From Sphingomonadales bacterium (GTDB taxonomy: Bacteria; Pseudomonadota; Alphaproteobacteria; Sphingomonadales; Sphingomonadaceae), in contig JAFKLT010000032.1 in NCBI GenBank assembly GCA_017309275.1, forward strand, positions 62,001-126,000: a stretch of DNA of 64,000 nucleotides, given 5' to 3'. The notes below the pieces were generated by a model. The model was not told where the DNA came from. It was given only the letters and a program-made list of their open reading frames with translations, and ran no database searches. The position numbers and the translations under genes are program-made. This document shows, one piece after another, positions 35,537-43,427 of this stretch (position 1 is the stretch's first letter; every line of letters starts with the position of its first letter).

Positions 35537-35553
35537 TGCAGGATAGTCCTGCA
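35537..35553. promoter_or_regulatory. Palindromic operator between lysR and mmsA
   Basis: TGCAGGATAGTCCTGCA is a perfect 7-3-7 inverted repeat that also satisfies the T-N11-A rule for LysR proteins. Additional TGCA half-sites flank it (CTGCAA near 35528 and TTGCAA near 35564). It lies 13 bases upstream of the lysR start, suitable for autoregulation and activation of mmsA. Confidence 0.65.
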
Positions 35554-35622
35554 AGTCTATCCCTTGCAATCGGGGCGCAACTGGTCTGTGGCAGCGGCAA
35601 TCAAATTCGGGAGACTCAGGTC

Positions 35623-37116
35623 ATGCGACAGATCGATCATCACATCGTCGGCGGTGCCGGCGGCAGCAGCCGTTTCAGCGACGTTCTCGACCCCAATAAC
35701 GGCGGCGTGCAGGCGCAGGTCGCGCTTGGCGACCGGGCCGTCCTCGATCGTGCGGTGGCGGCGGCAAAGGCCGCGCAGCCTGCCTGGGCGGCGACCAACC
35801 CGCAGCGCCGCGCGCGCGTGATGTTCGAATTCAAGCGTCTGGTCGAAGCCAATATGAACCAGCTCGCCGAAATGCTCTCGGCCGAGCATGGCAAGGTAAT
35901 CGCCGATTCGAAGGGCGACATTCAGCGCGGTCTGGAAGTCATCGAATTCTGCTGCGGCATCCCGCATGTGCTGAAGGGCGAATATACGCAGGGCGCGGGT
36001 CCCGGCATCGACGTCTATTCGATGCGCCAGCCGGTCGGCATCGGCGCGGGCATCACGCCGTTCAATTTTCCCGCGATGATCCCGCTGTGGATGGGCGGCG
36101 TGGCGACCGCCGTCGGCAACGCCTTCATCCTGAAGCCCAGCGAGCGCGATCCGTCGGTGCCGGTGCGCCTGTCGGAACTGTTTCTCGAGGCGGGAATGCC
36201 CGAAGGCATCTTTCAGACCGTTCACGGCGACAAGGAAATGGTCGACGCGATCCTCGACCATCCCGATATCGGTGCGGTCAGCTTCGTCGGCTCTTCGGAT
36301 ATCGCGCATTATGTCTACAATCGCGGCGTTTCGAACGGCAAGCGTGTGCAGGCCATGGGCGGTGCGAAGAACCACGGCATCGTCATGCCCGACGCCGATC
36401 TCGACCAGGTGGTCAACGACCTGACCGGCGCTGCCTTCGGTTCGGCGGGTGAGCGTTGCATGGCGCTGCCCGTCGTTGTTCCGGTCGGCGAGGACACCGC
36501 GAACCGGCTGCGCGAAAAGCTGATCCCGGCGATCGAGGCGCTGCGCGTCGGCGTGTCGACCGATGCCGAGGCGCATTACGGCCCTGTGGTGACGCAGGCG
36601 CACAAGGAAAAGGTCGAAGGCTGGATCCAGAAATGCGCCGACGAGGGTGCCGAACTGGTGGTTGATGGTCGCGGTTTCACGCTGCAGGGGCATGAAAAAG
36701 GCTTCTTCGTCGGTCCGACCTTGTTCGACCATGTCACGACCGACATGGAATCCTATAAGGAGGAAATCTTCGGTCCGGTCCTGCAGATCGTCCGCGCGGC
36801 CGATTTCGAAACCGCGCTCGAACTGCCCTCGAAGCATCAATATGGCAATGGCGTCGCGATCTTCACGCGCAACGGCCACGCGGCCCGTGAATTTGCGGCG
36901 CGGGTCAATGTCGGGATGGTCGGCATCAACGTGCCGATCCCGGTTCCGGTCGCCTATCACACGTTCGGTGGCTGGAAGCGGTCGGCGTTCGGCGACACCA
37001 ACCAGCACGGCATGGAAGGCGTGAAGTTCTGGACGAAGGTCAAGACCGTCACCGCGCGCTGGCCCGATGGATCGCCCGACGGCGGCAACGCCTTCGTCAT
37101 TCCGACGATGGGTTGA
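35623..37116 (+). CDS. mmsA: CoA-acylating methylmalonate-semialdehyde dehydrogenase
   Basis: 497 aa from ATG 35623; an open frame upstream is untranslated leader. It oxidises methylmalonate semialdehyde to propionyl-CoA, the last step of valine breakdown. Aldehyde dehydrogenase landmarks are ITPFNFPAMIPLWM (144-157), the catalytic Cys279 in GSAGERCMAL and the motif GGAKNHG (246-252), where Asn replaces the usual general-base Glu, a hallmark of the CoA-dependent MmsA class. First gene of the valine operon, divergent from lysR. Confidence 0.96.
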   Translation: MRQIDHHIVGGAGGSSRFSDVLDPNNGGVQAQVALGDRAVLDRAVAAAKAAQPAWAATNPQRRARVMFEFKRLVEANMNQLAEMLSAEHGKVIADSKGDIQRGLEVIEFCCGIPHVLKGEYTQGAGPGIDVYSMRQPVGIGAGITPFNFPAMIPLWMGGVATAVGNAFILKPSERDPSVPVRLSELFLEAGMPEGIFQTVHGDKEMVDAILDHPDIGAVSFVGSSDIAHYVYNRGVSNGKRVQAMGGAKNHGIVMPDADLDQVVNDLTGAAFGSAGERCMALPVVVPVGEDTANRLREKLIPAIEALRVGVSTDAEAHYGPVVTQAHKEKVEGWIQKCADEGAELVVDGRGFTLQGHEKGFFVGPTLFDHVTTDMESYKEEIFGPVLQIVRAADFETALELPSKHQYGNGVAIFTRNGHAAREFAARVNVGMVGINVPIPVPVAYHTFGGWKRSAFGDTNQHGMEGVKFWTKVKTVTARWPDGSPDGGNAFVIPTMG

Positions 37117-37143
37117 TTGAAACCCGTGCGCCGGGTCGAACAT

Positions 37144-37161
37144 TTCTCCTTCGAAGGAGAA
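37144..37161 (+). promoter_or_regulatory. Palindrome sequestering the ribosome site of the lipoprotein gene
   Basis: TTCTCCTTCGAAGGAGAA is an 18-base perfect palindrome whose right arm is the AAGGAG Shine-Dalgarno sequence of the next gene. In mRNA it would fold into a hairpin that hides the ribosome site. It lies 28 bases after the mmsA stop. It may act as a translational brake or RNA-processing site within the operon. Confidence 0.55.
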
Positions 37162-37166
37162 TGACG

Positions 37167-37700
37167 ATGATGCGATGGACGATGCCAGCGATACTGCTGC
37201 TCGCCGCCTGTAGCGGCGGCAAGGACGAGCAGGCAGCGAAAGACGGCCCGCCGACGACGCCGATGGTGCCGGAGGCGGCTCCCGCCGCACCGGTCGCGGC
37301 GCAGGAGACACCCCCGCCGGACTATGTCGCCGATCCCGCCGTCAAGCCGCCGGCAAAGCCCGACGCCGGAATCGGAACGGGCGATGCGGTGATTCCTGCC
37401 GCAGTCCAGGGACGTTGGGGACTCGTCGCCGCCGACTGCACCTCGACCCGGGGCGATGCGAAGGGACTGCTGACCATCGAGGCGGCGGACCTTCGCTTTT
37501 ATGAATCGCATGGGATCCTTGCGCATATCCGCGAGCGCGGCGCGACGCGGATCGTTGCCGATTACAAGTTCAGCGGCGAGGGGATGGAGTGGGATCGGCT
37601 GATGCAGCTCACCGTGCTCGACGGCGGCAAGACGCTCGTCCGCCGCGACTATGGCGAGGGTGCGAGCGCCGAACCGATGCGCTATAGCCGCTGCGCCTGA
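37167..37700 (+). CDS. Predicted lipoprotein of unknown function
   Basis: 177 aa from ATG 37167 (MMRWTMPAILLLAAC). The lipobox Cys is at residue 15; an earlier ATG at 37161 abuts the ribosome site. A Pro/Ala-rich linker of ~55 residues (PPTTPMVPEAAPAAPVAAQE) precedes a compact domain beginning VQGRWGLVAADCTSTRGDAKG, with a pair of cysteines (TCTST-like start and terminal SRCA) that may form a disulfide. The domain looks like a small beta-barrel of secreted alphaproteobacterial proteins. I do not recognise the family. Confidence 0.78.
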   Translation: MMRWTMPAILLLAACSGGKDEQAAKDGPPTTPMVPEAAPAAPVAAQETPPPDYVADPAVKPPAKPDAGIGTGDAVIPAAVQGRWGLVAADCTSTRGDAKGLLTIEAADLRFYESHGILAHIRERGATRIVADYKFSGEGMEWDRLMQLTVLDGGKTLVRRDYGEGASAEPMRYSRCA

Positions 37701-37726
37701 TGGCTCAACGAAAGGGAGACTCGAAG

Positions 37727-38032
37727 ATGGACATTCGCTTGCTTGCACTCGCCGCCGTCCTGCCGCTCGCCGCCTGCACGGGCGACAAGGCCCCCGTCGA
37801 GCCGACCCCGCCGCCGCCCGCCGCGCCCAGCGAATGCAAGGCCGACGCGGTACAATCCTATGTCGGCCAGACCGCGACGCCCGAACTTGGAGCGCGCATC
37901 GTCAAGGACGCCGAAGCCCGCACCCTGCGCTGGGGGCCGCCGCGTTCGGCGATGACGATGGACTATCGTTCGGACCGCGTGAACGTGATGTACGACGACG
38001 CCTACAAGATCACGCAGATCAGTTGTGGCTGA
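37727..38032 (+). CDS. Inhibitor I78-family lipoprotein
   Basis: 101 aa. ATG 37727 follows AGGGAG by eight bases. The signal MDIRLLALAAVLPLAAC is a lipobox, then a Pro-rich spacer and a compact domain CKADAVQSYVGQTATPELGA followed by RTLRWGPPRSAMTMDYRSDR and ITQISCG. This is the peptidase-inhibitor I78 pattern (small eglin-like serine protease inhibitors), with a likely Cys-Cys bridge between the first and last cysteines. Possible role: protecting the envelope from serine proteases. Confidence 0.83.
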   Translation: MDIRLLALAAVLPLAACTGDKAPVEPTPPPPAAPSECKADAVQSYVGQTATPELGARIVKDAEARTLRWGPPRSAMTMDYRSDRVNVMYDDAYKITQISCG

Positions 38033-38426
38033 CCCCAGCCGTCGCAATCATTCGTCCGCGTCCCCGTTCGAGCCCGTCTACGGCTACAGCCGTGCGGTTC
38101 GGGTGGGGAACCGCATCGACGTCGCGGGCTGCGCGCCGATCGAGCCCGACGGCTCGTCGACGCCTGGCGATGCGGGTGCACAGGCCGCACGCTGCCTGAC
38201 GATCATTCGCGAGGCGCTGGAAGCGCTCGGCGGCAGCCCGGCCGACGTCGTGCGCACGCGCATGTACATCACCGACGCCGCCGACGCCGATCTGGTCGGC
38301 CGCGCGCATGGAGCGATCTTCGGCGATGTCCGTCCCGCATCGACGATGCTCGTCATCCCCGCGCTGATCCGCCCAGAGTGGAAAGTCGAAATCGAAGCTG
38401 AAGCGATCATTGGGGCCGGTGGATGA
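38025..38426 (+). CDS. RidA-family (YjgF/YER057c/UK114) protein
   Basis: 133 aa with a GTG start overlapping the I78 gene by eight bases. The RidA fold is shown by EPVYGYSRAVRVGNRIDVAG, AARCLTIIREALEALGGSPADVVRTRMY (cited as ALEALGGSPADVVRTRMY) and the end PASTMLVIPALIRPEWKVEIE. The active-site Arg of canonical RidA corresponds to the R-T-R-M-Y strand region. RidA proteins hydrolyse reactive enamines/imines from amino-acid metabolism. That fits an operon for valine catabolism. It is coupled to the next gene by ATGA. Confidence 0.9.
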   Translation: MADPSRRNHSSASPFEPVYGYSRAVRVGNRIDVAGCAPIEPDGSSTPGDAGAQAARCLTIIREALEALGGSPADVVRTRMYITDAADADLVGRAHGAIFGDVRPASTMLVIPALIRPEWKVEIEAEAIIGAGG

Positions 38427-38890
38427 GCCTTCGTTTCTGCCTGATCGGATGCACAGTAGCCGTTTTGTCGGCAGTTCCAGCGATGGCAAGCGTGCTGGAC
38501 GGGCCTGCTCGTTTTTGCGGTTATTCCCCCGTCATCGATCTGCTTCCTGGTGAACGCGTCGAGACGCTGGACAGCGGAATCCATGGCGGAACATTTCGCT
38601 GGACCGGTGATTTCGGTTCGCTGGAGGCCAATGGCATTGGCTGGGCCAGCAAGCCCAAGGGGAGGGTCGCGCTCGGGCAGAATGGGAAGGGGCGCGTGCG
38701 TTTTGCCCAGCGACGCGCCGAGGGCCAGTATGTGGTGGCGATATGGAATGGGGCGCACGGAGCGGCTTATTTCTCCTCTGCCGATCCGATTACGAAGCCG
38801 CAGTTGGCGGCGATCGACCGGGTTGACCTGTTCGAAGAGGGTCAGCAGCCCGAAGGCTGCAGTTTGAGAACGATTTTTTCTTGGGAATGA
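38423..38890 (+). CDS. Hypothetical secreted protein
   Basis: 155 aa. A Sec signal peptide (LRFCLIGCTVAVLSAVPAMA) cleaves after residue ~22. The mature protein has Gly/Trp-rich strands (FRWTGDFGSLEANGIGW, GQYVVAIWNGAHG) and two cysteines. No family is recognised. It starts four bases inside the ridA gene and ends just before the acyl-CoA dehydrogenase start. Codon use looks a little less GC3-biased than that of the flanking metabolic genes, which hints at a different history but is only a visual impression. Confidence 0.7.
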   Translation: MSLRFCLIGCTVAVLSAVPAMASVLDGPARFCGYSPVIDLLPGERVETLDSGIHGGTFRWTGDFGSLEANGIGWASKPKGRVALGQNGKGRVRFAQRRAEGQYVVAIWNGAHGAAYFSSADPITKPQLAAIDRVDLFEEGQQPEGCSLRTIFSWE

Positions 38891-38892
38891 CG

Positions 38893-40038
38893 ATGACCGA
38901 CCAGTTCCAGCTTACCGATGACCAGCTCGCCATTCAGGAGATGGCGCGCAAATTCACTGCCGATCGCATCACGCCCTTCGCGGCGGAATGGGACGAGAAG
39001 CATCATTATCCCGTCGATGTGTGGAAGGCGGCGGGCGAGCTTGGTTTCGGCGCGATTTACGTGGCCGAGGAATCGGGCGGCATCGGGCTCGGCCGGCTGG
39101 AGGCGGCGCTGATCATGGAGGCGATGGCCTATGGCTGCCCCGCGACCAGCGCCTATATCTCGATCCACAACATGGCGACCTGGATGATCGATCGCTTTGG
39201 CGGGGCGGAGATCAAGGCGCGCTTCCTGCCCGATCTCGTCAGCATGGAGAAGATCGCCAGTTATTGCCTGACCGAACCGGGGTCGGGCTCCGACGCCGCG
39301 GCGCTCAAGACCACGGCGAGGCGCGACGGCGATCATTATGTGCTGAACGGTACCAAGCAGTTTATTTCTGGCGCGGGCTATAACGACATCTATGTCTGCA
39401 TGGTCCGGACCGGCGAGGAAAAGTCGAAGGGGATCAGCTGCCTCGTCATCGAAAAGGATACGCCGGGGCTGGGCTTCGGCGCGCCCGAGAAGAAGCTCGG
39501 CTGGAATGCTTCGCCGACCGCACAGGTGATCTTCGAGGACTGCCGCGTGCCGGTCGAGAACCTCGTCGGCGCAGAGGGCGACGGCTTCCGCTTTGCGATG
39601 GCCGGCCTCGACGGCGGGCGGCTCAACATCGGCGCCTGCTCGCTGGGCGGGGCGCAGCGCTGCCTGGACGAGGCGATCACCTATACCAAGGATCGCCAGC
39701 AGTTCGGCCAGCCGATCGCCGATTTCCAGAATACGCAGTTCACGCTCGCCGACATGGCCACCGACCTCGAGGCTGCGCGCGCGCTGCTCTATCTGGCGGC
39801 GGCGAAGGTCACCGCGAACGCACCCGACAAGTCGCGCTTTTCGGCGATGGCGAAGCGGCTCGCGACCGACAGCGGCAGCAAGATCGTCAACGACGCGCTC
39901 CAGCTGTTCGGCGGCTATGGCTATTTGAGAGATTATCCGATCGAGCGCTTCTGGCGCGACCTGCGCGTTCATTCGATCCTCGAGGGGACGAACCAGGTGA
40001 TGCGGATGATCGTCGGAAGGGACCTGTTGCGCCAATGA
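38893..40038 (+). CDS. Isobutyryl-CoA (branched-chain acyl-CoA) dehydrogenase
   Basis: 381 aa from ATG 38893 (MTDQFQLTDDQLAIQEMARK), six bases after GGGA; an ATG at 38887 overlapping the previous stop is an alternative. FAD-dependent step converting isobutyryl-CoA to methacrylyl-CoA. Motifs: YCLTEPGSGSDAAALKT, the FAD-binding DRQQFGQPIADFQ region and the terminal catalytic block ILEGTNQVMRMIVGRDLL with Glu as base. Neighbours mmsA, hydrolase, hydratase and mmsB define valine catabolism, so isobutyryl-CoA is the best substrate guess. Confidence 0.93.
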   Translation: MTDQFQLTDDQLAIQEMARKFTADRITPFAAEWDEKHHYPVDVWKAAGELGFGAIYVAEESGGIGLGRLEAALIMEAMAYGCPATSAYISIHNMATWMIDRFGGAEIKARFLPDLVSMEKIASYCLTEPGSGSDAAALKTTARRDGDHYVLNGTKQFISGAGYNDIYVCMVRTGEEKSKGISCLVIEKDTPGLGFGAPEKKLGWNASPTAQVIFEDCRVPVENLVGAEGDGFRFAMAGLDGGRLNIGACSLGGAQRCLDEAITYTKDRQQFGQPIADFQNTQFTLADMATDLEAARALLYLAAAKVTANAPDKSRFSAMAKRLATDSGSKIVNDALQLFGGYGYLRDYPIERFWRDLRVHSILEGTNQVMRMIVGRDLLRQ

Positions 40039-41093
40039 CCACCATCATGACCGACGATATGCTGATTTCGACCGACGGCCGCGCTGGCCGCCTGTCGCTC
40101 AACCGCCCGAAGGCGATTCACGCGCTCAACCTGCCGATGTGCCAGGCGATGATCGAGGCGCTGCTGAAATGGCAGGGCGACGATGCGATCGAGGCCGTGA
40201 TCGTCGACCATAGCGAGGGCCGCGGCTTCTGCGCCGGCGGCGACATTCGCATGCTGGCGGAGAGCGGCGCGAAGGACGGGACGGAGGCTCGGCTCTTCTT
40301 CCACACCGAATATCGCCTCAACCATCTCCTCTTCACCTATTCGAAGCCCGTCGTCGCCTTCATGGACGGTATCACGATGGGCGGCGGGGTGGGTATTTCC
40401 CAGCCGGCCAAGTATCGCGTCGCGACCGAACATACGCGGTTCGCGATGCCCGAGACCGGCATCGGCCTGTTCCCCGACGTCGGTGGCGGCTGGTACCTGC
40501 CGCGGCTCGAGGGGCGCGCCGGGGTGTTCCTGGCGCTGACCGGCGCGCGGCTCGACGGCGCCGAATGTTTGGCGCTCGGCCTTGCCACCCATTATCTGCC
40601 GTCGGAGCGTCTTGCCGAGGCGAAGGCGCGCATCGCGCAGCATCCCGATCGTATCGGCGGCATCCTGGGCGACCTGTCGGTCACCGCGCCGCCCGCCGCG
40701 ATCACGGGCCAGATCGACAAGATCAACCGTCTGTTCGCCAGCGATACCTACGAGGACATCCTCGCCGCGCTGGAGGCCGATGGCGGCGAATGGGCGCAGA
40801 AGGAACTCGGCGCCCTGCGCTCGAAGAGCCCGCAGACCTGCAAGGTCGCGCTTCGTCAGCTGAAGGAAGGCGGCGAGATGCACGACTTTGCCGCGCAGAT
40901 GACGCAGGAATATGCGATCGGCAGCCGCGTGGTCCAGATGCACGACTTTATCGAGGGCGTGCGCGCGCTGATCGTCGACAAGGACAACAGCCCGAAATGG
41001 AATCCGCCGACCCCCGAAGCCGTGACCGACGACTGGATCGACGCGATTTTCGAGCCGCTGCCCGAATCCGAAAAATGGACGCCGCTCACCTGA
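40035..41093 (+). CDS. 3-hydroxyisobutyryl-CoA hydrolase
   Basis: 352 aa crotonase-fold hydrolase of valine catabolism. The oxyanion and substrate region is GRGFCAGGDIRMLAE, and the diagnostic HIBCH motif is PETGIGLFPDVGGGWYLPRL (catalytic Glu and Asp). The extra C-terminal domain (SPQTCKVALRQLKEG) distinguishes it from plain enoyl-CoA hydratases. It overlaps the dehydrogenase stop by four bases. The product 3-hydroxyisobutyrate is handed to MmsB. Confidence 0.93.
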   Translation: MTTIMTDDMLISTDGRAGRLSLNRPKAIHALNLPMCQAMIEALLKWQGDDAIEAVIVDHSEGRGFCAGGDIRMLAESGAKDGTEARLFFHTEYRLNHLLFTYSKPVVAFMDGITMGGGVGISQPAKYRVATEHTRFAMPETGIGLFPDVGGGWYLPRLEGRAGVFLALTGARLDGAECLALGLATHYLPSERLAEAKARIAQHPDRIGGILGDLSVTAPPAAITGQIDKINRLFASDTYEDILAALEADGGEWAQKELGALRSKSPQTCKVALRQLKEGGEMHDFAAQMTQEYAIGSRVVQMHDFIEGVRALIVDKDNSPKWNPPTPEAVTDDWIDAIFEPLPESEKWTPLT

Positions 41094-41109
41094 TCTTGCC
41101 ACCCACCTT

Positions 41110-41180
41110 CGTCATCCGGACCTGATCCGGGGCCGCTTCTTCATCGCAAGGCGGGGTGCCGGATAAAGTCCGGCGTGACG
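41110..41180. repeat. REP-like intergenic palindrome (GTCATCCGGACCTGATCCGG family)
   Basis: CGTCATCCGGACCTGATCCGG (41110-41130) is answered by CCGGATAAAGTCCGGCGTGACG (41159-41180), read as an imperfect inverted repeat around a 28-base spacer. A half copy occurs near 60000-60021. Such elements are common between genes in sphingomonads. It sits between the hydrolase and hydratase genes and may modulate mRNA decay in the operon. Confidence 0.7.
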
Positions 41181-41199
41181 AGAATCCGGAGATTGCCGA

Positions 41200-41982
41200 A
41201 TGACCTATGAAACCCTTCTCGTCGAAACGCGCGGCGCCGTCACGCTGGTGACGTTGAACCGCCCGCAGGCGCTGAACGCGCTCAACTCCGGCGTGCTCGA
41301 CGATCTGATCGCGGCCTTTGCGGCGTTCGAGGCCGACGACAGCCAGCGCTGCGCCGTCCTCACCGGTTCGGGCGACAAGGCGTTCGCCGCGGGCGCCGAC
41401 ATCAAGGAAATGGCCGACAAGCCCGCCGCCGATTTCTATCTCGAGGACTTCTTCTCGAAATGGACGAGCGATTTCGTGAAGAAGGTCCGCAAGCCGTGGA
41501 TCGCCGCGGTCAATGGTTTCGCGCTCGGCGGCGGCTGCGAGCTTGCGATGATGGCGGACTTCATCATCGCGTCGGATAAGGCGAAGTTCGGTCAGCCCGA
41601 AATCAAGCTCGGCGTGGCGCCCGGCATGGGCGGATCGCAGCGCCTGACCCGCGCGATCGGCAAGGCGAAGGCGATGGAAATGTGCCTCACCGGCCGGATG
41701 ATGGATGCGGCCGAAGCCGAACGTTCGGGCCTTGTCGCGCGCGTGGTCGAGCATGCCGGCCTGGTCGACGAAGCGGTGAAGACCGCGACGACGATCGCCG
41801 CGATGCCGCCGATGGCGGCGATGGTGAACAAGGACATGGTCAACGCCGCGTTCGAGACGACGCTCGATCAGGGGCTGATCTACGAACGCCGCCTGTTCCA
41901 GATTCTCGCCGCGACCGAGGACAAGGCCGAAGGCATGGCCGCGTTCATCGAAAAGCGCGAAGGCGTCTGGAAGGGACGGTAA
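41200..41982 (+). CDS. Enoyl-CoA hydratase
   Basis: 260 aa crotonase. The oxyanion-hole segment is [15 protein letters not shown]. Both catalytic glutamates are present: [17 protein letters not shown] and [17 protein letters not shown]. It likely hydrates methacrylyl-CoA to 3-hydroxyisobutyryl-CoA in the surrounding valine operon, and could also serve straight-chain beta-oxidation. It is separated from the previous gene by a repeat-filled 106-base gap and from mmsB by another repeat. Confidence 0.92.
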   Translation: MTYETLLVETRGAVTLVTLNRPQALNALNSGVLDDLIAAFAAFEADDSQRCAVLTGSGDKAFAAGADIKEMADKPAADFYLEDFFSKWTSDFVKKVRKPWIAAVNGFALGGGCELAMMADFIIASDKAKFGQPEIKLGVAPGMGGSQRLTRAIGKAKAMEMCLTGRMMDAAEAERSGLVARVVEHAGLVDEAVKTATTIAAMPPMAAMVNKDMVNAAFETTLDQGLIYERRLFQILAATEDKAEGMAAFIEKREGVWKGR

Positions 41983-41990
41983 GTCCGGTT

Positions 41991-42091
41991 CCTCCCGTTT
42001 TCGGGAGGGGTTAGGGGAGGGCGTGTTTCCTCTCCATCAGTGCAATATTCGGGACAGGCCTTCCCCCGGCCCCTCCCGCAAGCGGGAGGGG
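41991..42091. repeat. Intergenic CCTCCCG/CGGGAGG palindrome cluster before mmsB
   Basis: Two hairpins: CCTCCCG-TTTT-CGGGAGG (41991-42008) and CCCCTCCCGC-AA-GCGGGAGGGG (42070-42091), with more GGGGAGGG/CCTTCCCCC complementary sequence between. The same family fills 59043-59151. The right arm of the second hairpin supplies the purine-rich ribosome site for mmsB, eight bases before its ATG. Confidence 0.78.
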
Positions 42092-42098
42092 AGAGACA

Positions 42099-42974
42099 AT
42101 GAAAATCGCATTCATCGGACTCGGAAACATGGGCGGCGGCATGGCCGCGAACCTTGCGAAGGCGGGGCACGAGGTGCGCGCCTTCGACCTCAGCGAAGAG
42201 GCGCTCGCCCGCGCCGTCGAAGCGGGCTGCAGCCGCGCATCGTCGGCGGCAGAGGCCGTGACCGGTGCCGAAGCCGTCGTGACCATGCTCCCTGCGGGCA
42301 AGCATGTCGCCGGCGTCTATGAAGGGGACGTCTATCCGAATGCCGCGCCGGGGACGTTGCTCCTCGATTGCTCGACGATCGATGTCGCCACTGCGCGCGC
42401 GAATATCGAGGCGGCGACAGCCAAGGGGCTCGTCGCGGTCGACGCGCCGGTGTCGGGCGGCATTGCCGCGGCCAACGCCGGCACGCTGACCTTCATGGTC
42501 GGCGGGACCGATCCGGCTTTTGCGCGCGCCGAACCGATCCTTGCCAAGATGGGCAAGGCGGTGATCCACGCGGGCGACGCCGGCGCCGGGCAGGGGGCAA
42601 AGATCTGTAACAACATGCTGCTCGGCGCCTCGATGGTCGCGACGTGCGAAACGCTTGCGCTCGCGCAGAAGCTTGGCCTCGATCCCCAGAAATTCTTCGA
42701 TATCGCTAGCGTTTCCTCGGGTCAGTGCTGGTCGCTCACCAGCTATGCGCCGCTTCCCGGCGTTGGGCCGACGACACCCGCCGACAATGGCTATCAGGGC
42801 GGTTTCGCCGCGGCGCTGATGCTGAAGGACCTGCGCCTTGCGATGGAGGCGGCCGCCAGCGTCGATGCCGACGTTCCGATGGGGACCAAGGCGCGCGAAC
42901 TTTACGAGGCCTTTGTCGAGGCCGACAAGGACGGCCGCGACTTTTCGGCGATCATCCAGACCCTGCAGGGCTGA
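42099..42974 (+). CDS. mmsB: 3-hydroxyisobutyrate dehydrogenase
   Basis: 291 aa. NAD-dependent oxidation of 3-hydroxyisobutyrate to methylmalonate semialdehyde, the substrate of MmsA. The Rossmann motif IAFIGLGNMGGGMAANLAKAG is at the N-terminus (cited as GLGNMGGGMAANL). The substrate signature DAPVSGGIAAANAGTLTFMV and the catalytic Lys in GAGQGAKICNNMLLG are all present. Last gene of the valine operon. Confidence 0.94.
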   Translation: MKIAFIGLGNMGGGMAANLAKAGHEVRAFDLSEEALARAVEAGCSRASSAAEAVTGAEAVVTMLPAGKHVAGVYEGDVYPNAAPGTLLLDCSTIDVATARANIEAATAKGLVAVDAPVSGGIAAANAGTLTFMVGGTDPAFARAEPILAKMGKAVIHAGDAGAGQGAKICNNMLLGASMVATCETLALAQKLGLDPQKFFDIASVSSGQCWSLTSYAPLPGVGPTTPADNGYQGGFAAALMLKDLRLAMEAAASVDADVPMGTKARELYEAFVEADKDGRDFSAIIQTLQG

Positions 42975-43041
42975 ACGCTTCGCCATTCTGCATTACCCCG
43001 GGCTCGCCCGGCGTCCCGCTATCTACTCCGGCCGTCGCGTG

Positions 43042-43275
43042 TCAGTAGAAATCGGCCGTCTCGCCGCCGTCGCGGCGCGCGGTGCGGTGTACCTGCGTCG
43101 GGGCGCGGCGATCGCCGGTCTGAACATCCAGCCGGTCGCCGACACGCCGCACCTCCGCGGGTGACAGAATGCGCGCGCGCGCGGTCCCGACGGCGGTTGC
43201 GGCGGGCGCTGCGACGGTGGGCGTCGTTGCACTGCCGGCAAGGAACAGTGCGGCGATCAGGGACATGGTCGTCAT
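43042..43275 (-). CDS. Small predicted exported protein
   Basis: 77 aa. The N-terminus (MTTMSLIAALFLAGSATTPTVAA) is a plausible signal peptide, followed by a short basic region (TARARILSPAEVRRVGDRLDVQ) without known motif. There is no good ribosome site before either in-frame ATG (43275 or 43266). It lies alone between mmsB and the fadJ terminator, antisense to both flanks' read-through. The gene may be real but is weakly supported. Confidence 0.42.
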   Translation of the reverse strand: MTTMSLIAALFLAGSATTPTVAAPAATAVGTARARILSPAEVRRVGDRLDVQTGDRRAPTQVHRTARRDGGETADFY

Positions 43276-43364
43276 GATCGATGTAACGGCAGCAAAGGCG
43301 GCCGCCTTAACCCGATCTTGCCGTCATGCCCGATATTCGACCGGACTCCGATCTGCCGCCGGAC

Positions 43365-43405
43365 AAAGGAAAGGCCGCCCGCCCCATGTCGGGGCGGGCG
43401 GCCTT
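43365..43405 (-). terminator. Rho-independent terminator of the eight-gene acyl-CoA operon
   Basis: AAGGCCGCCCGCCCC (43371-43385) pairs perfectly with GGGGCGGGCGGCCTT (43391-43405) over a five-base loop. On the minus strand the 15-bp stem is followed by TCCTTTGTCC, a pyrimidine-rich tail. It lies 22 bases after the fadJ stop and marks the end of the operon that starts at 52708. Confidence 0.9.
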
Positions 43406-43427
43406 CGCTTGCCTGATCGGTCCGGGT

